Of a stretch of DNA of 9,084 bases, positions 1-7,055 are shown piece after piece. Each line of letters starts with the position of its first letter. Within the stretch, counting starts at the first letter, position 1. Position numbers and translations under genes: made by a program. The notes under the pieces were generated by a model that did not search any database, was not told the origin of the DNA, and worked only from the letters and a program-made list of their open reading frames with translations. The DNA comes from Gammaproteobacteria bacterium (lineage in GTDB: Bacteria > Pseudomonadota > Gammaproteobacteria > Magnimaribacterales > TMED112): the NCBI GenBank assembly GCA_002727535.1, contig PBXH01000014.1:14897-23980 (forward strand), read 5' to 3'.

Positions 1-1203
1 TCAACTTACTCCCAAGATCTGGATAGAATTGCTGTGATAGTTAATGATGGCGTAGTACTTGAATCAGATATCCAAATCAAAATTAATGACTATAAAAAGA
101 ATGCTGCCTTAGACGGGTTAAGTGTACCTTCAGAATCAACTCTTAGAGAAATGATAGTGGATCAACTAATTCTAGAGGAATTGCAGCTGCAAATTGCAGA
201 TAGAGTCGGCATAAAAATAAGCGATGAAGAGCTAAATGTAACAATAAAATCCTTAGCTCAGCAAAATGACTTAACACTTGAAGAGTTTATTAAATATGTT
301 GCGGAAAGAGGTGATTCTTATTCTCGGCTTAGAGAGGAAGTTAAAAGAAATTTAAAAATTCGAAGAGTTCAGCAAGGAAGTATACAAAATAAAATTTCAA
401 TTACACGAGAGGAAGTTGAAAGTTTCTTAAGAACAGAGGAAGCTTTGAATCAGCTTGGTCCTGAATTGAGTGTAAAACAGATATTAATAAAGAGAGGATC
501 TAAAAAAGATATTGATTCTATATACAATGAAGTGCTCTTAGGTTTGGGTAATGGCACTAATTTTAATGAGTTTATTATTTTGCATTCAGAAGATGAAAAT
601 AAAGGAGATTTGGGTTGGAGAAAAATTACTGGTTTCCCAGAACTATTTAAAGGCCCTATTAGCGAGTTAAAAATTGGCCAGATTTCTGAACCAATAAAAA
701 GTGGTGCGGGAGAACATATTTTGTATTTAGAAAATAAACGAGGTCCATCAGTTGCATTTGAAAAAGAATGGAATGTTAGGCATATTCTTTTAATTCCAAA
801 CAGAATAAGAACTGAAATCGATAGTGAAAAACAAATTATAGAAATAAGAGAGCAAATTATGAATGGGGCCTCTTTTGCAGATTTAGCGGCAGAATTTTCT
901 GATGATCCAGGCTCAAAGCAAGAAGGCGGCAATCTTGGTTGGGCTGGAGAAGGTCTATATGCTCCAGAATTTGAAGAAGCTATAAAAAAATCAAATATTA
1001 ATGAGATAACAGAACCTTTTTTAACTGAATTTGGGTGGCATATACTTGAAGTTCTTGGAACTAGGATTGAAGACAAGACAAATGAAAGAGTTGAGGACCA
1101 AGCATTTTCTTATTTATTTAATAGAAAGTTTGATGAAGAATTAGAGTCTCATTTACAGGAATTAAGAGCAGAAGCTTTTGTAGACATAAAAGAATTTGAT
1201 TAA
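1..1203 (+). CDS. surA: Periplasmic chaperone / peptidyl-prolyl isomerase SurA, 5'-truncated by the window edge
   Basis: SurA escorts unfolded outer-membrane proteins through the periplasm to the BAM complex. The reading frame is open from base 1, and 400 residues are visible. The signal peptide and true start lie upstream of the window. The fragment opens with the chaperone module, whose VNDGVVLESDI stretch matches E. coli SurA VNNGVVLESDV, and this module runs to about fragment residue 145. Two parvulin domains follow. The first is at about 156-247 (QILIKRG to GEHILYLE), the second at about 258-354 (VRHILLIPN to FGWHILEVLG, with DPGSKQEGGNLGW inside). A short C-terminal chaperone helix (NRKFDEELESHLQELRAEAFV) closes the protein, as in the family. 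The second domain keeps both His residues typical of active parvulins. The first has Gln where the leading His is expected, so it may be a binding-only domain. A GTG at 34 is an internal valine codon. The TAA stop overlaps the start of pdxA. lptD is the usual upstream neighbour but cannot be seen. Confidence 0.96.
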   Translation, partial: STYSQDLDRIAVIVNDGVVLESDIQIKINDYKKNAALDGLSVPSESTLREMIVDQLILEELQLQIADRVGIKISDEELNVTIKSLAQQNDLTLEEFIKYVAERGDSYSRLREEVKRNLKIRRVQQGSIQNKISITREEVESFLRTEEALNQLGPELSVKQILIKRGSKKDIDSIYNEVLLGLGNGTNFNEFIILHSEDENKGDLGWRKITGFPELFKGPISELKIGQISEPIKSGAGEHILYLENKRGPSVAFEKEWNVRHILLIPNRIRTEIDSEKQIIEIREQIMNGASFADLAAEFSDDPGSKQEGGNLGWAGEGLYAPEFEEAIKKSNINEITEPFLTEFGWHILEVLGTRIEDKTNERVEDQAFSYLFNRKFDEELESHLQELRAEAFVDIKEFD

Positions 1204-2131
1204 GAAACCAATAGTAGTCTCATTAGGAGACCCCTCTGGTATAGGTCCAGAAGTTTTTTTAAAAGCAATTTTTGAAACTAAATTAAAAGATCAACTACAT
1301 CTTATTAATCTAGTCTGCTCAAAAAAAGCCCTAGAAAAAATCGCTAATAAACTTCAATACAGCGATATTAGCTTAATAAATATTATAGACATTGACTTAG
1401 TTACAGATTTTACTCTTGGCCAGCCAGATGAAAAAAATGCATCTTATGTTATTGAATGTTTAAATGGGGCGGCTGATTTCGCTTATAAAGAAAATCTAAC
1501 TTTAGTTACCGGCCCAATAAATAAAAAAATAATACGAAGCCAGATATCAGATTTCTCTGGTCATACAGAATACTTAAAAAAGAAGTTTCATTCTGAAGAT
1601 GTTCTGATGTTGCTCGCGAACAATCTGCTAAAAATTGGAGTAGCTACAACACATATACCTTTAAAAGAAGTGCCACAAATGATTACAAAAGATCTAATCA
1701 TAAGTAAATGTAGATTATTAAACCAAGGCTTAAAAGACGTATATGGACTAGATAAACCTAAAATTGCGGTTTTAGGTTTAAACCCACATTCAGGAGAAAA
1801 CGGCGAATATGGAAATGAGGAAATTGAATCTATAAAGCCTGCAATTGAAGACTTGAAAAATGAAGGCTTAAATTTATTTGGCCCTATATCAGCAGATAGT
1901 GCATTTATAGATAGAAAATATGATGCTTATCTTTCTATGTATCATGATCAAGCACTTCCTGTATTAAAAGCTTTAGATTTCCATCATTCTGTAAATATTA
2001 CACTTGGATTGCCAATTAATAGATTCTCGGTTGATCATGGAACAGCAGAAGATATAGCTCCTAAGTTTGTTGCTGACTATACAAGCATGCTTGAAGCTAT
2101 AAAATTAGCAGGTAATGACAATATTACATAA
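1196..2131 (+). CDS. pdxA: 4-hydroxythreonine-4-phosphate dehydrogenase PdxA
   Basis: PdxA is a cytoplasmic NAD(P)-dependent, metal-requiring enzyme of the DXP-dependent pyridoxal-phosphate pathway. It oxidises 4-phosphohydroxy-L-threonine to a product that decarboxylates and enters PdxJ. The 311 residues run full length and contain the family signatures in order: SLGDPSGIGPE (9-19), TGPINKK (105-111), FSGHTEYL (120-127), TTHIPL (151-156), GLNPHSGE (194-201), SMYHDQALPVLK (247-258), NITLGLP (267-273) and SVDHGTAEDIA (278-288). The three metal-binding histidines expected from E. coli PdxA correspond to His153, His198 and His250. The start is TTG at 1196. An in-frame stop at 1187-1189 leaves no ATG or GTG option upstream of the conserved N-terminus. 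The gene therefore overlaps surA by 8 bases and probably depends on translational coupling, since no good Shine-Dalgarno sequence is visible. Confidence 0.97.
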   Translation: MIKKPIVVSLGDPSGIGPEVFLKAIFETKLKDQLHLINLVCSKKALEKIANKLQYSDISLINIIDIDLVTDFTLGQPDEKNASYVIECLNGAADFAYKENLTLVTGPINKKIIRSQISDFSGHTEYLKKKFHSEDVLMLLANNLLKIGVATTHIPLKEVPQMITKDLIISKCRLLNQGLKDVYGLDKPKIAVLGLNPHSGENGEYGNEEIESIKPAIEDLKNEGLNLFGPISADSAFIDRKYDAYLSMYHDQALPVLKALDFHHSVNITLGLPINRFSVDHGTAEDIAPKFVADYTSMLEAIKLAGNDNIT

Positions 2132-2870
2132 GAAAAGTCTTGGACAAAATTTTTTAACAGATAAACTTTTCCTTGAAAAAATTATAAATAGTTCAGGCAT
2201 TGAAAGTTCGAACAATGTTATTGAAATTGGTCCAGGCGATGGCGCTTTAACAACATATATTTTAGAAAAAACACAAAACTTAGTTGCTTATGAAATTGAT
2301 CAAGAACTTATTGGTCTTCTAACAAAGAAATTTAAAGGGCATGATGCAAATTTCATTAATGAAGATTTTCTTGAAATTAATTTAAATGAAATAAATACAT
2401 CTTCTTTGATTGTTGTGGGAAATCTTCCCTATAATGTCTCATCACAGATAATATTAAATATTCTTGAATCAGATCTTGAATATGAGCACTGTATTTTTCT
2501 AGTGCAAAAAGAGCTGGCTCAAAGATTTAACTCAACAAAAAAATCTTCAAAAATATCATTGATTGCTGATTTTTTTAGTGACTTTGAAATCTTATTTGAT
2601 ATTCCGCCAGAGGCATTCTATCCTTCGCCAAAAGTCACTTCTTCTTTAATAAAAATTAAAAAAAATACTAAATATAAAGACAAAAAAGAAAGCTATATTG
2701 CATTTAAACGAATCGTATCCTTATGTTTTGCAAACCCTCGAAAAAAAATAAGCAATCCTTTAAAAAATATTTTTGATGTTATGCCAAAATTTTCATTTGA
2801 TATAAATTGTCGACCACAAGAACTTGAGATAGACAACTATTTTGAAATACTAAGTAAATATGAAGAATAA
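2115..2870 (+). CDS. rsmA: 16S rRNA adenine dimethyltransferase RsmA (KsgA)
   Basis: RsmA uses S-adenosylmethionine to dimethylate two adjacent adenosines in the 3'-terminal helix of 16S rRNA, a late checkpoint in 30S assembly. The 251 residues show the N-terminal KKSLGQNFL (6-14), the SAM-binding motif EIGPGDGALT (37-46), the acidic ribose-binding strand VAYEID (57-62), the catalytic motif NLPYNVSSQI (103-112), FLVQKELAQRF (128-138) and AFYPSPKVTSSL (167-178). The small C-terminal helical domain ends in RPQELEIDNYFEIL. It is somewhat shorter than E. coli KsgA (273 residues), without loss of a recognisable motif. The ATG at 2115 sits 17 bases inside the end of pdxA, the longest same-strand overlap in the window. 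A weak AGGT lies almost against the start codon. Resistance to kasugamycin is the known phenotype of loss of this family. Confidence 0.97.
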   Translation: MTILHKKSLGQNFLTDKLFLEKIINSSGIESSNNVIEIGPGDGALTTYILEKTQNLVAYEIDQELIGLLTKKFKGHDANFINEDFLEINLNEINTSSLIVVGNLPYNVSSQIILNILESDLEYEHCIFLVQKELAQRFNSTKKSSKISLIADFFSDFEILFDIPPEAFYPSPKVTSSLIKIKKNTKYKDKKESYIAFKRIVSLCFANPRKKISNPLKNIFDVMPKFSFDINCRPQELEIDNYFEILSKYEE

Positions 2871-3678
2871 ATCTAAATTTGTAATAGGTGACATACAGGG
2901 TTGTTATAAGGAGTTTAAGAACCTTTTAAAACTTATTGACCCAAATAAAGAAAATAAATTCTTTTGCGTTGGTGATCTGGTTAATAGAGGTCCAGAATCA
3001 GAAAAAGTAATTGAATATGTATTAGAGAATAAAATAAAAAGTGTCTTAGGTAATCATGATTTACATTTAATGGCCATTTTAATGGGAGTAAGGGAACACA
3101 ACAATAAAAAAGATACCATGCAAAAAATTCTTGGCAAAAATAAATCAATTGAGATAATTGAGCATTTCCTGACGTTTCCTTTTGCTAAAGTTCTGTCCCA
3201 TCAGAATAAAAAATCACTAGTAGTGCATGCGGGAATACTTCCAACCTGGTCGCTTGATGATGTCTTAGCAGCAAATGATGAATTAATGTCTTCCTTAAGG
3301 GCAGATCCTGAAAAATTTCTTTTAACAATGTATGGCAATAGGAGAAAGGCTATATCCAAATCAACGAATAAAAAAAATAGAAGAAGATATTTAGTAAATG
3401 TTTTTACTAGAATGAGGTTTATAACCAGTAAAAATAAATTAGATTTACAAACTAAGGTTAAAAAAACCTCTAAAGAGCAATATAAGCCATGGTTTGCATA
3501 TGAACATAAATCTTTAAAAGGTCTTGATAATATAATCTTTGGGCACTGGGCAGCCTTAAATGGCGTAACGAATCATAATAAGATTAAGGGTGTTGATTTG
3601 GGTTGTGTTTGGGGTGGTTCTTTGGCAGCAATTAATGTAAATGATAAATCTATAATTACGGTTGATTCAGTCAAATGA
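2860..3678 (+). CDS. apaH: Symmetrical bis(5'-nucleosyl)-tetraphosphatase ApaH
   Basis: ApaH hydrolyses Ap4A symmetrically to two ADP and can remove Np4 caps from RNA 5' ends. It belongs to the metallophosphatase superfamily. In its 272 residues the metal-site motifs come in the expected order: GDIQGC (10-15), GDLVNRGP (38-45), GNHDLHL (64-70), VHAG around His123, and FGHWAAL (227-233). The ApaH-specific block VNVFTRMRF (179-187), the KPWFAYE segment (209-215) and DLGCVWGG (246-253) are also present. The first motif has Gln where E. coli has His (GDVHGC). From memory this Q form is common in other gammaproteobacterial ApaH proteins, so I do not read it as inactivation. The ATG at 2860 lies 11 bases inside rsmA. 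In E. coli apaG separates ksgA and apaH; here there is no room for it. Confidence 0.95.
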   Translation: MKNKSKFVIGDIQGCYKEFKNLLKLIDPNKENKFFCVGDLVNRGPESEKVIEYVLENKIKSVLGNHDLHLMAILMGVREHNNKKDTMQKILGKNKSIEIIEHFLTFPFAKVLSHQNKKSLVVHAGILPTWSLDDVLAANDELMSSLRADPEKFLLTMYGNRRKAISKSTNKKNRRRYLVNVFTRMRFITSKNKLDLQTKVKKTSKEQYKPWFAYEHKSLKGLDNIIFGHWAALNGVTNHNKIKGVDLGCVWGGSLAAINVNDKSIITVDSVK

Positions 3679-4679
3679 AAATTTATAAAGTTGGTGGTGC
3701 AGTAAGAGACAAAATAATGGGCCTAAAGCCCAAAGATACTGATTGGGTTGTTATAGGTTCATCTATTTCAGAACTTGAAAAAATGGGGTTTCAGAAAATA
3801 GGTAAAGATTTTCCTGTATTTCTGCATCCCGAAACAAAAGAAGAATATGCTTTAGCAAGAAGGGAAATAAAAACTGGTAAAGGTTATAAGGGGTTTAAAT
3901 TTGATTTTTCTCCAGATATTACACTTGAGGATGACCTTAAAAGAAGAGATTTAACCATAAATGCAATAGCAGAGGATCAAGACGGCAATATTATAGATCC
4001 TTATGGCGGACAAAAAGATATTAAAAATAAGGTTTTAAGGCATGTATCAGATAGTTTCTTTGAAGATCCTTTAAGAGCACTTAGAGTAGCAAGATTCAGT
4101 GCTCAATTTAATGATTTTATTATTCATCCTGATACAGAAGATGCCTTAAGAAAAATTTCTAAATCGAATGAGCTAAGAGAATTGTCCAGAGAGCGAGTCT
4201 GGGAAGAGACAGCAAAGGGCTTAGAATTAAAATTCGAAAAATTTTTGCAAGTAATAAAAAACTTCAATTTAAGCGATCCTTGGTTTGATGAATTAACAAT
4301 CGTGCCAGAAATTACCTCAAAAAATCCAAATATTAAGTGGTGTCAGGTATCGGAAAGTAATAATTTTAGTTTTGCAAATAAATTATTAAAGGCTAATTCT
4401 ATTAAAAATACTTTAGAAGTTTGGACTCAAATTTCAAAATTTGATATTTCTTCTGGCATAGAAGAGAAAAATAATTTCTTTGAATTAATATCATCACAAA
4501 AGTACAAAAAAGAAATATATGAAGTGTTAAAATGCTTTCCTCATTTAGAAAGTTATTGTTCTGCGATATTGCAAGATTATGCTGCTGTTAATTTTGAATA
4601 TTTGCAAAATTTAAGTTCTAATGAAATAGCTGAAGCAAAATATATAGAATTGAACAAGATTATTGCAAGAAATGAATAA
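3675..4679 (+). CDS. cca: CCA-adding tRNA nucleotidyltransferase (Cca), compact form without HD domain
   Basis: Cca adds or repairs the 3'-terminal CCA of tRNAs without a nucleic-acid template. The N-terminal half is close to E. coli Cca: VGGAVRD (6-12), the catalytic pair in KDTDWVVIG (Asp21 and Asp23), [18 protein letters not shown] (45-62), [15 protein letters not shown] (83-97, including the RRD motif), GEDPLR-like [15 protein letters not shown] (130-144) and RERVWEE (172-178). After about residue 195 the similarity fades. The E. coli enzyme has about 412 residues including a metal-dependent HD phosphohydrolase domain. This one has 334, and I find no HD signature or His-rich region in its tail. 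The shortening is in frame, with a helical-looking, Lys/Glu/Asn-rich C-terminus ending at a normal stop, so it looks like a reduced natural form and not a broken gene. It overlaps apaH by the four bases ATGA. Confidence 0.93.
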   Translation: MKIYKVGGAVRDKIMGLKPKDTDWVVIGSSISELEKMGFQKIGKDFPVFLHPETKEEYALARREIKTGKGYKGFKFDFSPDITLEDDLKRRDLTINAIAEDQDGNIIDPYGGQKDIKNKVLRHVSDSFFEDPLRALRVARFSAQFNDFIIHPDTEDALRKISKSNELRELSRERVWEETAKGLELKFEKFLQVIKNFNLSDPWFDELTIVPEITSKNPNIKWCQVSESNNFSFANKLLKANSIKNTLEVWTQISKFDISSGIEEKNNFFELISSQKYKKEIYEVLKCFPHLESYCSAILQDYAAVNFEYLQNLSSNEIAEAKYIELNKIIARNE

Positions 4680-5400
4680 ACAAATTCTCATAACCGGCGG
4701 AGCTCAAAGAATTGGCAAGGAGTTAGTCAATCACTTCCATAATATTGGATGGAATGTAATATTCCAATATAGATCTTCTGGCAATTCTGCTAATGAGTTA
4801 TGTGATGAATTAAACAAAAAAAGAAAGCATTCATGCCAAACTTTCCAATGTGATTTTGATGACACAAATTCTTTTAAAGAATTTTGCAATGAAATAAATA
4901 AAAATGCAGAAAATCTATGTGCATTAATTAATAATGCTTCTACTTTCTACCCTAAAAAAATTATAGATGTGCAATCTGATGATTGGGATAAATTAATGTC
5001 ATCAAATTTAAAGACTCCAATCTTTTTAATTGGGGCTCTTGCAGAAAAATTAAAAAAGAATGCCGGACATATCATAAATATTACAGACATATATGCTGAA
5101 CAAGGAATGTCTGGCTATTCTGTTTATGCAGCTGCAAAAGCTGGGCTATATAATCTAACTAAATCTCTTGCTAAAGAGCTTGCTCCAGATATATTGGTAA
5201 ATTCAATCTCACCTGGATCAATTTTATGGGATATAAATGAGCCATCTGAAGAAAAAAAGAAAAAAATTTTAAATAGTATTCCTATGAAAAGACTAGGCTC
5301 TGAAAAAGATATAGTGATGTTAGCTGATTACTTAATCAATAAAAATACTTATATGACAGGCAGAAATATAAGTGTTGATGGTGGAAAATCGTTAGGGTGA
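4672..5400 (+). CDS. Pteridine-reductase-type short-chain dehydrogenase (PTR1/FolM-like)
   Basis: This is a cytoplasmic NADPH-type SDR, 242 residues from the ATG. Visible motifs are the cofactor loop TGGAQRIG (8-15), NNAS (87-90), the active-site strand [10 protein letters not shown] (136-145), YAAAK (152-156), [12 protein letters not shown] (176-187) and the C-terminal VDGGKSLG. The usual catalytic Ser is Asp139, spaced 13 residues before Tyr152 and 17 before Lys156. That Asp-Tyr-Lys arrangement and the PG-S/A-ILW block are hallmarks of pteridine reductases such as Leishmania PTR1 and of FolM-type dihydromonapterin reductases. The likely reaction is reduction of dihydropterins, and possibly of dihydrofolate; the exact substrate cannot be read from sequence. 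An in-frame TTG at 4663 would add three residues. I prefer ATG 4672 because it begins directly before the Rossmann strand. It overlaps the end of cca by 8 bases and zapA by 4. A folate enzyme (5-formyl-THF cyclo-ligase) lies shortly downstream. Confidence 0.87.
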   Translation: MNKQILITGGAQRIGKELVNHFHNIGWNVIFQYRSSGNSANELCDELNKKRKHSCQTFQCDFDDTNSFKEFCNEINKNAENLCALINNASTFYPKKIIDVQSDDWDKLMSSNLKTPIFLIGALAEKLKKNAGHIINITDIYAEQGMSGYSVYAAAKAGLYNLTKSLAKELAPDILVNSISPGSILWDINEPSEEKKKKILNSIPMKRLGSEKDIVMLADYLINKNTYMTGRNISVDGGKSLG

Positions 5401-5669
5401 AAATTCATAAAATAAAAATAACCATTCGAGATAGAGAATTTGAATTTGGTGTTCCTGAGAATGAATATATTGTTTTTAAAAAAGCCGAAAAAAGAATCAT
5501 AGAGCTTATTGAAGACATGGAATTCCCAGAACACAGATTAGATAATGCTATCTTAAATGCAGCGCTTGGTGTAGCAGAAGAAAATGAAAATCTGAAGGTG
5601 CAAACAGAAGAATTAGAGGACAGAGTTTCTGAACTAACAAAAAAAATAGAAATTTTTCTTAATCAATAA
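5397..5669 (+). CDS. zapA: Cell division protein ZapA
   Basis: ZapA is a cytoplasmic dimer/tetramer that bundles FtsZ filaments and stabilises the early Z-ring. The 90-residue product has the expected layout. An N-terminal beta hairpin (residues 1-19, IKITIRDREFEFGV) is followed by a helix (23-42). The conserved region LDNAILNAALGVAEENENL (48-66, compare E. coli TEQLVFIAALNISYEL) leads into a coiled-coil tail rich in Glu/Lys/Leu to the end. It is shorter than E. coli ZapA (109 residues), mainly at the C-terminus. Sequence similarity alone is modest, but its position directly before a 6S RNA and 5-formyl-THF cyclo-ligase is the conserved zapA-ssrS-ygfA order and settles the call. It starts with GTG at 5397 and overlaps the SDR stop by four bases (GTGA), with a purine-rich GGTGGA about 11 bases upstream. 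No terminator follows, so operon transcripts may run into the 6S gene. Confidence 0.88.
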   Translation: MKIHKIKITIRDREFEFGVPENEYIVFKKAEKRIIELIEDMEFPEHRLDNAILNAALGVAEENENLKVQTEELEDRVSELTKKIEIFLNQ

Positions 5670-5699
5670 TTTCAATAACCTTCTAAAACCGTATATATT
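5670..5699 (+). promoter_or_regulatory. Candidate sigma-70 promoter of the 6S RNA gene
   Basis: Between the zapA stop and the 6S closing stem lies a TATATATT run (5692-5699) at the right distance to place transcription starts at about 5704-5706, which is where the 6S stem begins. A weak -35-like TTCAAT (5671-5676) is 17 bases before TATATT at 5694-5699. The -35 match is poor (3 of 6) and the region is AT-rich throughout, so the call rests mostly on position. Confidence 0.4.
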
Positions 5700-5703
5700 T
5701 AAA

Positions 5704-5870
5704 GTATCTGGATCATAGTTTTCAGATTTACTCTTTGAATCGATAATAAAGATTAAAGGGAGGCAGATTTTATATAGCTGTGCATTACCATTAGGGAAGC
5801 CTTACTATATGAAAGAGCTACCCACCTGACCAAAGGGTTCAGGGTTGCTGGAAACATATGATTCAGATAT
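5704..5870 (+). ncRNA. ssrS: 6S RNA (RNA polymerase sigma-70 holoenzyme regulator)
   Basis: 6S RNA mimics an open promoter and sequesters the sigma-70 holoenzyme in stationary phase. A long terminal stem can be drawn by hand. Bases 5704-5717 pair with 5857-5870 over 14 consecutive positions, two of them G-U. After one bulged A (5856), bases 5718-5725 pair with 5848-5855 over eight more. A large central bubble follows, whose 3' side carries the small hairpin typical of 6S (CCTGA 5825-5829 with TCAGG 5839-5843). The strands GAAGCCTTA (5797-5805) and CCAAAGGGTTCAGGGTT (5830-5846) closely match E. coli 6S (GAAGCCUUA; CCAAGGGUUCAAGGGUU). The location between zapA and the fau/ygfA gene is the conserved place for ssrS in gammaproteobacteria. 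Its length of about 167 nt is slightly below the roughly 184 nt of E. coli. Exact ends are inferred from pairing. The 3' arm overlaps the first codons of fau. Confidence 0.93.
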
Positions 5871-6403
5871 CTAAACATTCATTAAGAGAACAGATGCAAT
5901 TGAAAAGGCGTAATCTTTCAATGATTGATGTAAGCGTTTTATCTAAGTTAATAGACAAACAATTAAAGGCAGACCCTTTGTTTAATGAATGTGAAAATTT
6001 GGGGACTTATATGGCATTTGATAATGAGCCTAGCTTATCGATACCAAAAAATAAAAGAATATTGCTACCAAAAATTCATAATGAGAAATTAACTTTTCAT
6101 TTGAATGAAAATAAATTTAAGAAAAATAAGTTTGGGATTGAAGAGCCAGTAAATGATGATATTTTTCCAATTAACGATATTCACCTAATACTAATCCCAT
6201 TGATTGCTTTTAATATTGATTTATATCGGATTGGATATGGTGGCGGATACTATGATAAGACTCTAGAACATATATCTAAAATTAGTGCTGGTCCAAAACT
6301 TTGGGGAATAGGATATGATTTCCAAATGGTTGATATTAATTTTCAAGATAAATTTGATATAAGATTAGATAAGGTTATTACCGAAAAGAACATTTATGTC
6401 TGA
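5858..6403 (+). CDS. fau: 5-formyltetrahydrofolate cyclo-ligase (YgfA/Fau family)
   Basis: This enzyme uses ATP to convert 5-formyl-THF to 5,10-methenyl-THF, recovering a dead-end folate that otherwise inhibits one-carbon enzymes. The 181-residue product has the family features: N-terminal LREQMQLKRRNLS (9-21), YMAFDNEPS (51-59), the RILLPKI strand (67-73), FGIEEP (92-97), LIPLIAFN (112-119), the nucleotide-binding loop RIGYGGGYYDKTL (124-136), GIGYDFQ (150-156) and DIRLDKVITE (167-176). ATG 5858 is favoured because the conserved LR...RR segment needs residues upstream of the next ATG (5894). A GGAAA at 5850-5854 is a plausible ribosome site. This start lies inside the 3' arm of the 6S RNA terminal stem, so start codon and ribosome site are paired when 6S is folded. 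In E. coli the gene is cotranscribed with 6S. It overlaps rpiA by 8 bases. Confidence 0.94.
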   Translation: MIQISKHSLREQMQLKRRNLSMIDVSVLSKLIDKQLKADPLFNECENLGTYMAFDNEPSLSIPKNKRILLPKIHNEKLTFHLNENKFKKNKFGIEEPVNDDIFPINDIHLILIPLIAFNIDLYRIGYGGGYYDKTLEHISKISAGPKLWGIGYDFQMVDINFQDKFDIRLDKVITEKNIYV

Positions 6404-7055
6404 AAAATACAATGCTGCACTAGGAGCTTTTGAAACAATAAAACATATTGATGGTCCATTAGATATAGGTATTGGCACTGGCAGCACTACAGATATATTT
6501 ACCGAAAATTTTTTGCCTAAGTTAAGAGAAAATATAAATTCTATTTATTCAAGCTCCGTAAGAACAACAAATTTATTAAAAGCGTTAAATTTTAAAGTAG
6601 AAGAAAATAGGCCTAGTAAAATGTTAGATCTCTATATTGATGGCGCAGATGAAGTTGATAAAACACTTAATTTAATTAAGGGTGGTGGTGGTGCTCATAC
6701 CAATGAAAAAATGATTGCTTCATTTTCTAATCGATTTATATGTATTGTAGACACCTCTAAATTAGTTGAGGTTTTAGGAAAATTTCCTTTACCTATTGAA
6801 GTTTTTGCAGCAAATAAACAAAGCGTAACTGATGAATGTAAAAAATATACTAATAAGATTACTTGTAGAGAAAACTTGTCTGATAATGGAAATCTTCTCC
6901 TAGACCTCCATGATATGGAAATTTTAGACCCTCTTAAAATAGAAAAAGAAATCAAAAATATAACTGGTGTCATCGAAGTAGGAATATTTGCTGTTGATAA
7001 ACCGCAATTGGTTATTGTCGGTGAGGAAGATGGCTATAATTCAATAGAATCTTGA
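6396..7055 (+). CDS. rpiA: Ribose-5-phosphate isomerase A
   Basis: RpiA interconverts ribose 5-phosphate and ribulose 5-phosphate in the non-oxidative pentose phosphate pathway, feeding nucleotide synthesis. The 219-residue protein matches E. coli RpiA (219 residues) along its length: IGTGSTTD (26-33), SSS (52-54), YIDGADEVD (80-88), IKGGGGAHTNEKMIAS (94-109), FICIVD (114-119), GKFPLPIEV (128-136) and DNGNLLLDLHDMEILDPL (163-180). The catalytic residues expected from E. coli (Asp81, Asp84, Lys94, Glu103) correspond to Asp82, Asp85, Lys95 and Glu104. The ATG at 6396 lies 8 bases inside fau, suggesting coupled translation. The stop is 22 bases inside the 3' end of the opposing peroxidase gene. 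No terminator is visible at this convergent junction. Confidence 0.97.
   Translation: MSEKYNAALGAFETIKHIDGPLDIGIGTGSTTDIFTENFLPKLRENINSIYSSSVRTTNLLKALNFKVEENRPSKMLDLYIDGADEVDKTLNLIKGGGGAHTNEKMIASFSNRFICIVDTSKLVEVLGKFPLPIEVFAANKQSVTDECKKYTNKITCRENLSDNGNLLLDLHDMEILDPLKIEKEIKNITGVIEVGIFAVDKPQLVIVGEEDGYNSIES

Noticed and set aside
34..36. GTG as the start of surA
   Set aside because: The frame is open back to base 1 and the upstream residues (DRIAVIVNDG) match the mature N-terminal region of SurA, so this is an internal Val codon in a truncated gene.
450..1076. 208-codon minus-strand open frame
   Set aside because: It lies wholly inside surA on the opposite strand, its translation has no recognisable domain, and the SurA frame matches its family throughout.
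2887..2904. ApaH motif GDIQGC read as a damaged metal site
   Set aside because: From memory, Gln at this position occurs in other gammaproteobacterial ApaH proteins, and all other metallophosphatase motifs are intact.
5349..5534. 61-codon minus-strand frame
   Set aside because: It is antisense across the SDR/zapA junction; both plus-strand genes are supported by family motifs and gene order.
6695..6973. 92-codon minus-strand open frame
   Set aside because: It is antisense within rpiA, with no motif or ribosome site.
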